Positions 1 to 7,679 of a DNA stretch of 34,981 nt are shown here, piece after piece; position 1 is the first letter of the stretch; each line of letters begins with the position of its first letter. A model generated the notes under the pieces. That model was given only the letters and a program-made list of their open reading frames with translations. It was not told the origin of the DNA and made no database searches. Made by a program: the position numbers and the translations under genes. The DNA is from a candidate division KSB1 bacterium (GTDB lineage: Bacteria; Zhuqueibacterota; Zhuqueibacteria; Zhuqueibacterales; Zhuqueibacteraceae): NCBI GenBank assembly GCA_034506175.1, contig JAPDQB010000055.1, forward strand, positions 1 through 34,981. Reading direction: 5' to 3'.

Positions 1-2
1 CC

Positions 3-1061
3 GAGAGATTTCTCGATCTGATTGGCACTATTCCGGTTCTGCAAAATGTCCCGCAAAATCTTCTGCAGCAGCTTGCGCCTGGCATGCTGAACATTTATGC
101 CGACGGCGAAATCATTCTTCAGGAAGGTCAGCCGGCGGACCGTCTGATCGTTATTTTAAATGGCACGGTTGAAATTGTGCGCGGCGGGGTTTTTCTCGTT
201 TCACGCACGGCCAACGAGATCATCGGCGAGCAGGGTGTGGTCGACGACACCGTCTACAGCGCCACGGCCTTGGCCGTCGGAAAAGTCGAAGCGCTCGCCA
301 TTCCGGCGGAGTTGGCAAGAAAGTTTCTGATGGATTACCGCTTCACTCTCAATCTGATCAAAATTCTTTCAGCGAAATTGCGTGAGGCCACCAGCGACGA
401 GGCGGTGCGACTGGCGCAGGAACAAAAAATGTTCGCCGCTTTCCGCAGCCACGTTCATCCCCGCGTGCTCGACGAGCTGCTCGCCAAAGGCATCGAAGCT
501 TACGGCGCGCCGCGCTATCTCGATTGTGCCATTCTTTTTGCCGACATTCGCTCCTACACCTCCCTCTCGCTCGAAGCCACGCCGGAACAAATCGTCAACG
601 AATTGAGCCGCTATCTCGACGGCATGATCGAAATCATTCATGCGCACGACGGCATGATCGACAAATTTATCGGTGACAACGTCATGGCGGTTTGGGGCTT
701 TTCGCAATCGGAAAATAATTTTGCGGTCAAGGCGTTGGATTGCGCCGTCGCCATGTGGCAAGCCGCGCAAAATTACTCGTTTCGCGGCCGGCCGATTCAA
801 ATCGGCATCGGCTTGAATTGCGGCACGGTTTTCTGTGGCAACGTCGGCAACGACCGCAAAAGGCAATTCACGGTTTTGGGGCATCCCGTCAATCTGGCCT
901 CGCGTTTTGAATCATTGACCAAAGAGCTGAACGCGCCCATCATCGTCGGCGAAAGTTTTTATGACCGCCTTCCGCCCTCGCGCCGCGGGCAATTTCGGGA
1001 ATTTCGCAATGTCAAGGTGCGCGGATTGGATGCGGTCACTTGCTATGGGTATATTGCTTAA
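3..1061 (+). CDS. Cyclic nucleotide-binding domain + class III adenylate cyclase (5' partial)
   Basis: The reading frame is open to the left edge, and the residues before the first Met (position 84) already read like the start of a cNMP-binding domain, so the true start lies outside the window. The first ~115 visible residues form a cNMP-binding jelly roll (YADGEIILQEGQPADRL, then NGTVEIV). From about residue 150 after that Met comes a class III cyclase domain: FADIR and IGDN carry the two metal-binding Asp, DKF supplies the Lys expected for ATP selection, and VNLASR supplies the transition-state Asn and Arg. All key residues are present, so it is probably an active adenylate cyclase making cAMP. 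No transmembrane segment is visible in the part present. By inference the sensor domain makes synthesis responsive to a bound nucleotide. It ends before the BlaI promoter region. Confidence 0.9.
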   Translation, partial: ERFLDLIGTIPVLQNVPQNLLQQLAPGMLNIYADGEIILQEGQPADRLIVILNGTVEIVRGGVFLVSRTANEIIGEQGVVDDTVYSATALAVGKVEALAIPAELARKFLMDYRFTLNLIKILSAKLREATSDEAVRLAQEQKMFAAFRSHVHPRVLDELLAKGIEAYGAPRYLDCAILFADIRSYTSLSLEATPEQIVNELSRYLDGMIEIIHAHDGMIDKFIGDNVMAVWGFSQSENNFAVKALDCAVAMWQAAQNYSFRGRPIQIGIGLNCGTVFCGNVGNDRKRQFTVLGHPVNLASRFESLTKELNAPIIVGESFYDRLPPSRRGQFREFRNVKVRGLDAVTCYGYIA

Positions 1062-1132
1062 AGCCCGTCCTTGACGAGCAGAAATGAACAAGCGAAACGC
1101 CAGCCCGGCACATTGTTGGCGCCTCATCTCTT

Positions 1133-1194
1133 GTGCTAAAAATTCAGCACTTTTCTCTTGACATTTTCATTTCAATGTGCCATGTTTTCAGCAC
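1133..1194 (+). promoter_or_regulatory. Two matching palindromic operators around the blaI promoter
   Basis: Two 18-bp sites share the pattern GTGCY-N8-AGCAC, at 1133-1150 and 1177-1194. The first is symmetric at 14 of 18 positions. Their centres are 44 bp apart, close to four helical turns, so two dimers would sit on the same DNA face. The second overlaps the proposed -10 box. This is the arrangement expected for an autoregulated BlaI/MecI-type repressor, although the half-site differs from the classical TACA/TGTA core. The sites and spacing are seen directly; binding by the adjacent gene product is inference. Confidence 0.6.
1158..1186 (+). promoter_or_regulatory. Sigma-70-like promoter for the BlaI-type repressor
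   Basis: A perfect -35 box TTGACA (1158-1163) is followed after 17 bp by CATGTT (1181-1186), a poor -10 box lying inside the second operator. The start codon is about 75 bp downstream. The -35 and the operator overlap support promoter function; the weak -10 keeps confidence moderate. Confidence 0.5.
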
Positions 1195-1263
1195 GTTGCT
1201 AATTTTTTGGCATTTTCATGCAACCTTTTTGACGAAATCTGCATCCCTGGAAAGGACGGCATA

Positions 1264-1653
1264 ATGGCCAAAGCCCCCCACATACATTTGAGCCGACGCG
1301 AGCGCCAGATCATGGACGTGATTTACCAGCTTGGCGAGGCGACGGCGATGGCAGTCATGGAAAGATTGCCCGACCCGCCCAGCTATTCGGCGGTGCGGGC
1401 GATGCTGAGATTATTGGAGGAAAAAGGGCATTTGCAACACGAACAAGACGGCCCGCGCTACCTCTACAAACCGACGCTCGCCCACGAAAAGGCGCGGCGT
1501 TCCGCGCTGAAACATTTGGTCGAAACGTTTTTTGAAGGCTCGACCGAGCAAGCCGTTGCGGCCCTCTTGGATTTGTCAAAATCCAAGCTTTCCGACGACG
1601 AGCTGGATCGGCTCGCGGAGCTGATCGAACAAGCGAAAAAAGAAGGGCGATAG
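1264..1653 (+). CDS. BlaI/MecI/CopY-type transcriptional repressor
   Basis: This 129-aa protein has the size and layout of the BlaI/MecI family: an N-terminal winged helix (LSRRERQIMDVIYQLGEA, then SYSAVRAMLRLLEEKG as recognition helix, then YLYKP as the wing) and a C-terminal helical dimerisation region ending in AELIEQAKK. I chose the ATG at 1264 because it directly precedes MAKAPHIHLSRRE and has a GGAAAGGA ribosome site; a longer in-frame start at 1177 would overlap the operator. Family members are dimeric repressors released by proteolysis triggered by a membrane M56 antirepressor, usually encoded next door. Here the following ORF stops after 23 codons where an IS66 remnant begins, so this may now be a stand-alone repressor. 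Confidence 0.88.
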   Translation: MAKAPHIHLSRRERQIMDVIYQLGEATAMAVMERLPDPPSYSAVRAMLRLLEEKGHLQHEQDGPRYLYKPTLAHEKARRSALKHLVETFFEGSTEQAVAALLDLSKSKLSDDELDRLAELIEQAKKEGR

Positions 1654-1655
1654 CC

Positions 1656-1727
1656 ATGAACGAATTTTTCGACGCGGCGGCGACACGCCGGTGCGGATGG
1701 TCAGCGATGCGGCTGAGCACGTCTTAG
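1656..1727 (+). pseudogene. Possible truncated start of a gene downstream of blaI
   Basis: An ATG two bases after the blaI stop opens a 23-codon frame (MNEFFDAA...) that ends at TAG 1725-1727. Position and spacing fit the start of a translationally coupled BlaR1/M56-type antirepressor, but the sequence from about 1674 onward matches, on the other strand, the end of an IS66 transposase. My reading is that the insertion or a later rearrangement removed the rest. Too little remains to identify the family, so the antirepressor identity is inference from context only. Confidence 0.3.
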
Positions 1728-2176
1728 AGATAGGCAAACGGTTCCACCTCGTGGCGTTTGGCCGTTGCCGCCAAAGAATAAATCAACGCCGCGCGCCTGG
1801 CACCCGCTTGCGAGCCGGCAAACAAACAATTTTTCCGCCCCGGCGCCACCGGCCGAATCGCATTCTCGATCCAATTGTTGTCGATCTCGAAACGGCTGTC
1901 GCTGATATAGCGCTCCGGCTTCGACCACTGGCCGAGGATGTAGCCAATGGCTTTGCCCATGACGCTCTTGGGCAAAACTTCTCGCACCTGTTGATCCCGC
2001 CAGGCTTTGATCGCAATCAGAATCGGCCGGGCGGAGGTCTGCCGAAGTCGATAGCGCTCGTCGTGCGACAAGTTCGCTTCGCGCGCTTGGCGCTCGATTT
2101 GATAAAGCTGCTGCATCCGAAGCTTTTGCGCATATCGGTGGCCTGGGCGCGCGGTGAGGGGGCTTGGGGTCGACAT
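1674..2176 (-). pseudogene. IS66-family transposase, C-terminal remnant
   Basis: Read on the minus strand, this fragment matches the C-terminal third of IS66 transposases: RMQQLYQIERQARE, a run with KSVMGKAIGYILGQW, then RFEIDNNWIENAIRP carrying the last catalytic Glu of the DDE triad, then GRKNCLFAGSQAGA. The N-terminal two thirds, with the first catalytic Asp residues, is absent. An in-frame TAA (1724-1726) separates FAYL from the usual final stretch DVLSRIADHPHRRVAA, which still follows in frame. The element is therefore dead. No IS66 terminal inverted repeats or accessory orfs were found nearby. It separates blaI from whatever followed it. Confidence 0.85.
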
Positions 2177-2252
2177 GGTTTTCCTGCCGGTTGTTTACTT
2201 TGCGAAGATGGAGGAAAAATACGAAATTCACCCCCAAAAGAAAAAATGCGGT

Positions 2253-2576
2253 TCACCGAGGGGATACATTTGTTTGCCGATTTCGCTCCAATCTGATCTG
2301 TCTAACGACTGCCGCTTCGTCAACAAAGTATTTGCATACGAGATGATTATTCACAAAAACCAGCGGAATGCGTGTGCCATATTCGGCCAATAGCGTCTCG
2401 TCATCGGCAATATTCACCTCCCGCAATTGAAAGCCGTGGCGCTGCTGCATCTTGAGCAAAACGGCTTTCGCCTCTTCACATAAATGACAATCCGGCTTGC
2501 TGTAAATTTCCACCACCACGCTGCCGTTTGCCGGCCGTTGGCGGCGTTTGATTTTATTGAGCAGGTTTACCGGCAT
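2253..2576 (-). CDS. Glutaredoxin-like (thioredoxin-fold) protein
   Basis: A 107-aa protein with a compact thioredoxin fold: the first strand VVVEIYSKPDC leads into a redox motif CHLC, followed by LREVNIADDETLLAEYGTRIPLVFVNN with the cis-Pro of RIP, and a final helix. This is typical of the small glutaredoxin-like/DUF836 group, which reduces disulfides or carries electrons in the cytoplasm; there is no signal peptide. I prefer the ATG at 2576, which has AAGAGGA about 11 bases upstream, over an upstream in-frame start at 2615. Either start overlaps the end of the thioredoxin-fold gene, indicating coupled translation as the last gene of the minus-strand operon. The partner is unknown; proximity suggests redox upkeep of the exported thioredoxin-fold protein, but they lie in different compartments. 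Confidence 0.8.
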   Translation of the reverse strand: MPVNLLNKIKRRQRPANGSVVVEIYSKPDCHLCEEAKAVLLKMQQRHGFQLREVNIADDETLLAEYGTRIPLVFVNNHLVCKYFVDEAAVVRQIRLERNRQTNVSPR

Positions 2577-3099
2577 TTGGTTGGGTTTTATTCCTCTTGG
2601 TGAGATACTCTTCAAACGTCATCGTTTTGTGATGGCCGTCGGCGAGAAATTCGAGCACGGGCATGAATTTGTCCGGCGGAATGTAGCCCGGAACCAGCGT
2701 CAACACCTCGCCTGAGGCGTCGATAAACGCCGTGGCTGGATAACTGGTGACGCCGAAGGCCGTGGCCAGCTCGCGATAGGTATACTCTTTGTCGCGAAAG
2801 CGCGTTTTCTCGTTTGACTCGGCGTTTACTTTGACCAGGACGAGTTTTTCTTTGGCAAATTGAATGACATTGGCATTGCCATAAGTTTCCTTGTCCATCA
2901 CCTTGCACCAGCCGCACCACGTCGTGTAAAAATCCACCACCATCATCTTCTTTTCTTTTTTGGCAGCCGCCAGGCCCTGCTCAAACGACAGCCAGGCGAC
3001 TTCATTTTTCTTTGGTTTGGCATCGTCAAAAGACAACGCGACGCTGGCGAGCGAAAATACCAATAAAACACCGAGCGCAACAGAGGTTTTGATTTTCAT
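2554..3099 (-). CDS. Secreted thioredoxin-fold protein with WCGWC motif
   Basis: A 181-aa protein starting at ATG 3099 (ribosome site GAGGA; the longer frame back to 3171 lacks one). Residues 1-24 are a clear signal peptide (MKIKTSVALGVLLVFSLASVALS). The mature part is a thioredoxin fold: AWLSFEQGLAAAKKEKKMMVVDFYTTWCGWCK with CGWC as redox centre, followed by cis-Pro in TSYPATAFID and a glycine-rich GYIPP. It resembles periplasmic TlpA/DsbD-gamma/SoxW-like thioredoxins that keep exported cysteines reduced. Its place directly after two cysteine peptidases that act outside the cytoplasm suggests, by inference, that it protects or activates their catalytic Cys. It overlaps the following glutaredoxin-like gene by 23 bases. 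Confidence 0.85.
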   Translation of the reverse strand: MKIKTSVALGVLLVFSLASVALSFDDAKPKKNEVAWLSFEQGLAAAKKEKKMMVVDFYTTWCGWCKVMDKETYGNANVIQFAKEKLVLVKVNAESNEKTRFRDKEYTYRELATAFGVTSYPATAFIDASGEVLTLVPGYIPPDKFMPVLEFLADGHHKTMTFEEYLTKRNKTQPNAGKPAQ

Positions 3100-3167
3100 G
3101 ATTTCCTCGAAAGTATAAAAATGTTTATGGGGCAGGCGGCCTCGTCTGTCTGCCGACGGCCAGGGAA

Positions 3168-6100
3168 TCAACGTTGCACCACCAATTTTCCGATCTCCTC
3201 GGCGCGCAACGTCTCACCGCCGAGGTTTTGTGTCGCGATGATTTTGTACAGATAAACGCCGTTCGCCAACTGATCGCCGTCGCCGTCGCGGCCGTCCCAT
3301 TCAAGCTGGTTGAAGCCGCTGTTGCCCATGCCCTCTAAAGTACGAATCAACCTCCCGGACAGCGTAAAAATTTTCACCATCACCTCGCTGCCGTCAAAAT
3401 TCAATTCGAACGTAAACGTTGTGCGGTTGCGGAACGGATTTGGATAGTTCATCACCTCGGTCAAAGTCAAGCGGTTCTTGGGCCGGACGACGAACTCCGC
3501 CGTGGCGGTATTGGAATTGTTCAGATTGTCCCAGGCTTTGATCTCGACCGTGTGCCGGCCTTCGGCAAGCGCGCCGAGCGGATACAGCAGCGTGCCGCGA
3601 GTGTAGCTGCCGGAATCGTAGCTGAACAAATCCGTCACGTCGATTTTATCATCGTTGCGGCCGTCCAGCGCCAGCGTGATTTTGTGGCCGATCTCGCCGG
3701 TGATGTTGACGCCGGAAATGCTGTCGCTGATCGTCGCGCGCAAAATCGGATTGTCGCCGACCACGTCGCCGGATTGAAAGTTTTCCACACCGGCAAAACC
3801 GATCTTAATGTTTGGACCGGTTCGATCGGCAATGCTGCCGGCCGTGCCGCCGACCCGCAGAAGATCGCGATAGCCGTTGCCGTCGGTGGCGTTGTTCCAA
3901 AAATACAAATTGATCCGGCCGGAAGTTCCGCCGTAGGTGATGTCTTTCGGCACGAAAAACTGCACGGTGAAATTGCCGTTCTTCACCGGCGCCTCGCCGC
4001 GAAACAATGAGTTCCCCGGCAAGTTATAGCCGATGGAAAACTGCCCCGGTGATCGATACGTCACCTCCCGCCGCGCGTCGAGCGTTTCGAGTCGAACTGT
4101 GCCGTTGAAATCCGTCCAATCGGCGCCGTTGTCACGCTTGATCTTGCCGCTCACTGTCATCACCGTCAATGCCGTAATGGTGTCCGGCTTGAGGGAAGTG
4201 ATGCTGGCGCTGTAACGCGGAATGCTGATGCGCAGCGAGGGATCGCCGAGCACGTGAAATTTTTCGTCGTTCAGCGTTGCGCCGGTTTGAATGCGTGCCA
4301 GCACCATCGCCATGCCGATCCGCGCCGAGATTTGATTGGGCCTCTCGAATAAATAGCGGTAATATTGTTGGTTTAGCGCCGCGTTTTGGCTGGCGTAGAC
4401 ATCGCGCGCGGTGGCCAAAACGGCAATGGCCCCGCGAGCCGGCGCCAGTACCAACTGCTCGGCAAAGCTCTGCTTGTCGGGAATATCGAATTTGCCGAAC
4501 GTGCACGTCGCCGCAAGCCACAACGCCTGCCGCTCGCCGTTTTGAATGCGGCTAAAATCGGTGGGCAGATTCAGCACGCGCTCATGTGTCCACACTTCGG
4601 AGTTGCCGTGACCGACAAAATTAACCAGCAGCGCGCCATTGTTGGCGAGCCGCAAAAATGCTTCCGTCGCTGTCGGCTTGCGAATGCCGGAAATCGAGGC
4701 GCTCTGCACCGCGGAAAATTCCGTCAAATAAAGTTTTTTGACGTCAAAATATTTCGGCGTGTAAACCGACACCAGCGTCTCGGTATCGAGGATGTGAATG
4801 CTTTCAATCGAGGAGGGAATCGCGCCCTGCCCGAACTCGTCGTCCGCGACCATCACCGCGGTGTTGCGCCACGGCCCGAAGCTCGGCTTGGTTTCATATT
4901 GAATGAGCTTGTCGATATACGCCTGCACGTCGGCCCTGCTGCGCGCCGGGATGCGGCCGATGGTCATGTCCATCACCTCGTCGTTGCCGGCGACGTAAGT
5001 AAACCAACTGTCGGTGACGCGACTCAAAATTTCATCCAACTCGGAGGTATGATACGTCGGAATCCAATTCTTGTCGGTTTTGTTGATCAAGTTTTTGGGA
5101 TCGTAATCGCCGTCGCCAACCAACAAAACGAAAAGCGGCCGCCGCTGCCAGTTGTCATAGGCATATTTCAAAAAATCGCGAATCGCCACCGGATCGTACA
5201 AGCCGCCTGAAAATTCGTCAAACACATCCTGAATTTTAACCACGACGCTGCGCAAGCTGTCGCTCAAATTCGCCGGGCGCAGGCGCAGATTCACCAATTT
5301 CGACAGCGGGCCCTCGTCTCGTCCGGTGCCGGCATTGATATTGAGAAAATCCTCGTGCGTGATGATGACCATGTCGGCGCCATGAGCCGGCGAGCGCCAA
5401 TTCGAAACCTCGTCGCGCACGATCGTCCTCGCATCGATGTTTTTGAACGCCGATGGCAATGCCGCCAGATAGCGGCGCGGTACTCTCGCGGAGCCGCCGA
5501 TGTCGGCAAATGTCACCTGCGCGCCATTGACGCGCCAATTTTGCGACGGCAAGCGTGTCACCCGGCTGAAGTCCGAAACGTCGAAAAGCCACAGCGCATT
5601 GGCGTCGGCGTTGTTGATGGCATACGCAAACGGCCCGGCGCCGGCGCGGCCATTGAAAATCAACGCGCCCTCGCTCAACTTCAGTTGCCGGTCGTAATTC
5701 AATTCAAGATAATCGATATACAATTGTGCCGCGTCACTGCTGCCGGAATAGGTGAGCAGGATTTCGTTGTCGCCGTTCGCCAATCCACCCAGCTTATCAA
5801 CCCGGTAAATCTCCGGACGGCTGCTGCCGGGAATTTGAAAGTTCGCCAGCTGCTGCCGGTCGTATTCAACTTTCATATTGTGAAAACTGAAGCCACCGAT
5901 AAACGAGGCATAAAACGCGAAGGTCAATGCTGCGGTGCCCTCCGATACCGGATCGACCAATTTCACGCGATAGCGCCGCGATCTATTCACCTCGCTGTTG
6001 GTAAAAAGCCAGCCATACCAGGTTTGATCGGATTCATACAACGGCTGCAGTTCCTCTTCGATGAACAGGTAGTCTTTAAAATTTGCGGCGGGAATCAGAT

Positions 6101-7232
6101 TCGCCACCGGCAGGGGCGCGCGCTCTGCCATGCGAATTCCATTGGCGCCGCCAAAACTCAGCCAATAGTAATTGTCAAAACCGAACCGATTGAGATAATG
6201 GCGGGCTTGTCCGCTGGTCGAATCGAACGCAAAGCCTTCGACGCCGCGGCCGTAAAACAAAATGTAATCGTCATTGTCAAAACGCCCGTCGCCGCCGTCG
6301 GAAACGTAAATCGCATTTTCGACCAAGCCTTGCGGCCGTGCCCGGCGAATGTCGCGCGGCAATTCCCGCCCGCCGTTGTTGTAAAGATGAATGGTGTTGG
6401 GATTGATGTTGGTGATGCCGGCGCTGGCCAATGTTCTGCCGTCGATTTTGTAAATGCCCTCCTGCCGCAAAGGAAATTTATAGAGCGGCCCTTCGATTTG
6501 CGGATTCGCCGTGCGAAAAAGCTGCTGAGTCTGCGGCAAGCGAAACGCCTTGGCTTGCTCGTAATTCACCAGGAGATTTTCATACAATTCTTCTTCACGC
6601 GGGGAAGCGCCACGATCGAGAGCAAAAGCCGGTGCGGCGGATTGCGCGCCGCCGGAAAAACGCACGACGATTTGCATTTCGCGATAAACGCGCAAGTGCT
6701 TGCGAACCGGGTTGTATTGCACCGGCATGATCTGGAGGCGCACGATGGCCTGCTGGCGAAACTGCGCCGGCGGCTCGACTTTGAACAAATCGCCGGGATA
6801 ATAGGCATTGCGTTCATAAATTTGCGCATCACGCTCGTAACGAAGTCGGGTCAAATCTTCGGCCTGTTCTTTAATCGGAACCGGTGCGACATCGATTTCG
6901 GAAAATTCTTCGCTGGCGCCGGGAATGACCGACACGTCTACGGTTGCGCCGGGTGGTATGCCGATCACAAAAACACGCACCGGCAGTTCCGGCCTGCCGG
7001 GGGTGTTGAGTGGAATCGAATTTTCAAAATCCGGGCGATCCGTTATGTCACCGTTGACGCGCAGCTTGCGCAGTTGAAAATCAGCCGGACGGTATACAAT
7101 TGTCACCTGCTGCCCGCTGCTTTGCACGACTTGCGCGTCACGGTCGGCGGCTAAAAGTTTTGTGTTTCCAGCCGAAAAATAAATTAACAAAAAAACAGGA
7201 ATCAGTGTTGCCTTTAAAAAATGAAATTTCAT
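3168..7232 (-). CDS. PorU-like C25 (gingipain-family) cysteine peptidase 1
   Basis: A 1354-aa exported protein. A signal peptide (MKFHFLKATLIPVFLLIYFSAG) decides the start at 7232; a TTG at 7262 is in frame but less likely. Residues ~35-230 resemble a C25 propeptide (PELPVRVFVIGIPPGA). The peptidase domain carries the catalytic pair: His ~875 in NFVGHGN and Cys ~910 in AATCTFGKFD, each in the context seen in PorU and gingipains. The C-terminus is a FlgD-like Ig domain (MNYPNPFRNRTTFTFELN ... LEWDGRDGDGDQLANGVYLYKI). PorU is the surface sortase of the type IX secretion system, cutting sorting domains from cargo and attaching it to lipopolysaccharide; an ordinary secreted C25 peptidase is the alternative. 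It is a full-length paralogue of the gene upstream, about two thirds identical by eye. No PorV gene lies nearby. Confidence 0.9.
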   Translation of the reverse strand: MKFHFLKATLIPVFLLIYFSAGNTKLLAADRDAQVVQSSGQQVTIVYRPADFQLRKLRVNGDITDRPDFENSIPLNTPGRPELPVRVFVIGIPPGATVDVSVIPGASEEFSEIDVAPVPIKEQAEDLTRLRYERDAQIYERNAYYPGDLFKVEPPAQFRQQAIVRLQIMPVQYNPVRKHLRVYREMQIVVRFSGGAQSAAPAFALDRGASPREEELYENLLVNYEQAKAFRLPQTQQLFRTANPQIEGPLYKFPLRQEGIYKIDGRTLASAGITNINPNTIHLYNNGGRELPRDIRRARPQGLVENAIYVSDGGDGRFDNDDYILFYGRGVEGFAFDSTSGQARHYLNRFGFDNYYWLSFGGANGIRMAERAPLPVANLIPAANFKDYLFIEEELQPLYESDQTWYGWLFTNSEVNRSRRYRVKLVDPVSEGTAALTFAFYASFIGGFSFHNMKVEYDRQQLANFQIPGSSRPEIYRVDKLGGLANGDNEILLTYSGSSDAAQLYIDYLELNYDRQLKLSEGALIFNGRAGAGPFAYAINNADANALWLFDVSDFSRVTRLPSQNWRVNGAQVTFADIGGSARVPRRYLAALPSAFKNIDARTIVRDEVSNWRSPAHGADMVIITHEDFLNINAGTGRDEGPLSKLVNLRLRPANLSDSLRSVVVKIQDVFDEFSGGLYDPVAIRDFLKYAYDNWQRRPLFVLLVGDGDYDPKNLINKTDKNWIPTYHTSELDEILSRVTDSWFTYVAGNDEVMDMTIGRIPARSRADVQAYIDKLIQYETKPSFGPWRNTAVMVADDEFGQGAIPSSIESIHILDTETLVSVYTPKYFDVKKLYLTEFSAVQSASISGIRKPTATEAFLRLANNGALLVNFVGHGNSEVWTHERVLNLPTDFSRIQNGERQALWLAATCTFGKFDIPDKQSFAEQLVLAPARGAIAVLATARDVYASQNAALNQQYYRYLFERPNQISARIGMAMVLARIQTGATLNDEKFHVLGDPSLRISIPRYSASITSLKPDTITALTVMTVSGKIKRDNGADWTDFNGTVRLETLDARREVTYRSPGQFSIGYNLPGNSLFRGEAPVKNGNFTVQFFVPKDITYGGTSGRINLYFWNNATDGNGYRDLLRVGGTAGSIADRTGPNIKIGFAGVENFQSGDVVGDNPILRATISDSISGVNITGEIGHKITLALDGRNDDKIDVTDLFSYDSGSYTRGTLLYPLGALAEGRHTVEIKAWDNLNNSNTATAEFVVRPKNRLTLTEVMNYPNPFRNRTTFTFELNFDGSEVMVKIFTLSGRLIRTLEGMGNSGFNQLEWDGRDGDGDQLANGVYLYKIIATQNLGGETLRAEEIGKLVVQR

Positions 7233-7297
7233 AGAAAGTTTGCCGGTTCTTTTATTGTCCAAAATTGCAATGATTCATTATCCTTATCCTTCAAAGC

Positions 7298-7380
7298 GTT
7301 CGTAGTCACGTCTTCAGGCGTCGGACGTTCAACAAAAAAGCATGCCTGAAAGCTGCGCCCGGAGGGCATTACTACGAACT
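7298..7380. repeat. 83-bp inverted-repeat element (TTCGTAGT family)
   Basis: The ends are GTTCGTAGT (7298-7306) and ACTACGAAC (7371-7379), an inverted pair; further in, TTCAGGC (7313-7319) is mirrored by GCCTGAA (7344-7350). This looks like a miniature dispersed element, and similar sequences with TTCGTAGT ends are familiar to me from related genomes. It overlaps the last codons of the decayed gene beside it, supplying that frame's stop. No clear target duplication is visible. Confidence 0.6.
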
Positions 7381-7657
7381 ACTTTTTGAGAACTTTCGTC
7401 GCCGTTTTTCCAAAGACTGATGCAGCTCGACGAAATCTTTCCAGTATTTCTTCGTTTCTCCTTCCAGCTTGGCTTTTCTGATCACTTCATTGGCGACGAT
7501 ATTGAAAACGCGATAGCCGAAACATTTCATCGAGACGCAACAGAAACTTGCCGCGCGCAATCTTTTTTGCCGCGCGAAGTTGAATGCCGGCGTAAATGAG
7601 GCCGATGCCGGTCATGATCAAGCCGGCAACGGTTGCGACATTTTGAAAATCCAGCAT
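7372..7657 (-). pseudogene. Membrane-anchored protein gene with its middle deleted
   Basis: An ATG at 7657 with a good ribosome site (GGGAG, 5-base spacing) opens a frame with a transmembrane helix (VAGLIMTGIGLIYAGIQL) followed by RGKFLLRLDEMF, then runs out of frame at TGA 7487-7489 (56 aa). In another frame, immediately after the DEMF point, begins FGYRVFNIVANEVIRKAKLE...YWKDFVELHQ. From memory, both motifs belong to one conserved family in which they are separated by some 60 residues. A deletion joining N- and C-terminal parts out of frame is the simplest reading. The C-terminal frame ends inside a repeat element. The gene lies between the two PorU-like peptidases. Function unknown. Confidence 0.65.
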
Positions 7658-7679
7658 TTTTCTCCCTCACGATATTATT

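Noticed and set aside
1674..2176. A functional IS66 transposon
   Set aside because: Only the C-terminal third of the transposase is present, with an in-frame stop, and neither accessory genes nor terminal repeats were found.
5355..7154. 599-codon open frame on the plus strand
   Set aside because: It lies entirely antisense to PorU-like peptidase 1, whose domains, signal peptide and catalytic motifs are unmistakable. The plus-strand product is rich in Arg, Ala, Gln and His with no recognisable motif, as expected from antisense of GC-rich codons. The similar long antisense frames at 9117-10058 and 10191-11747 are rejected for the same reason.
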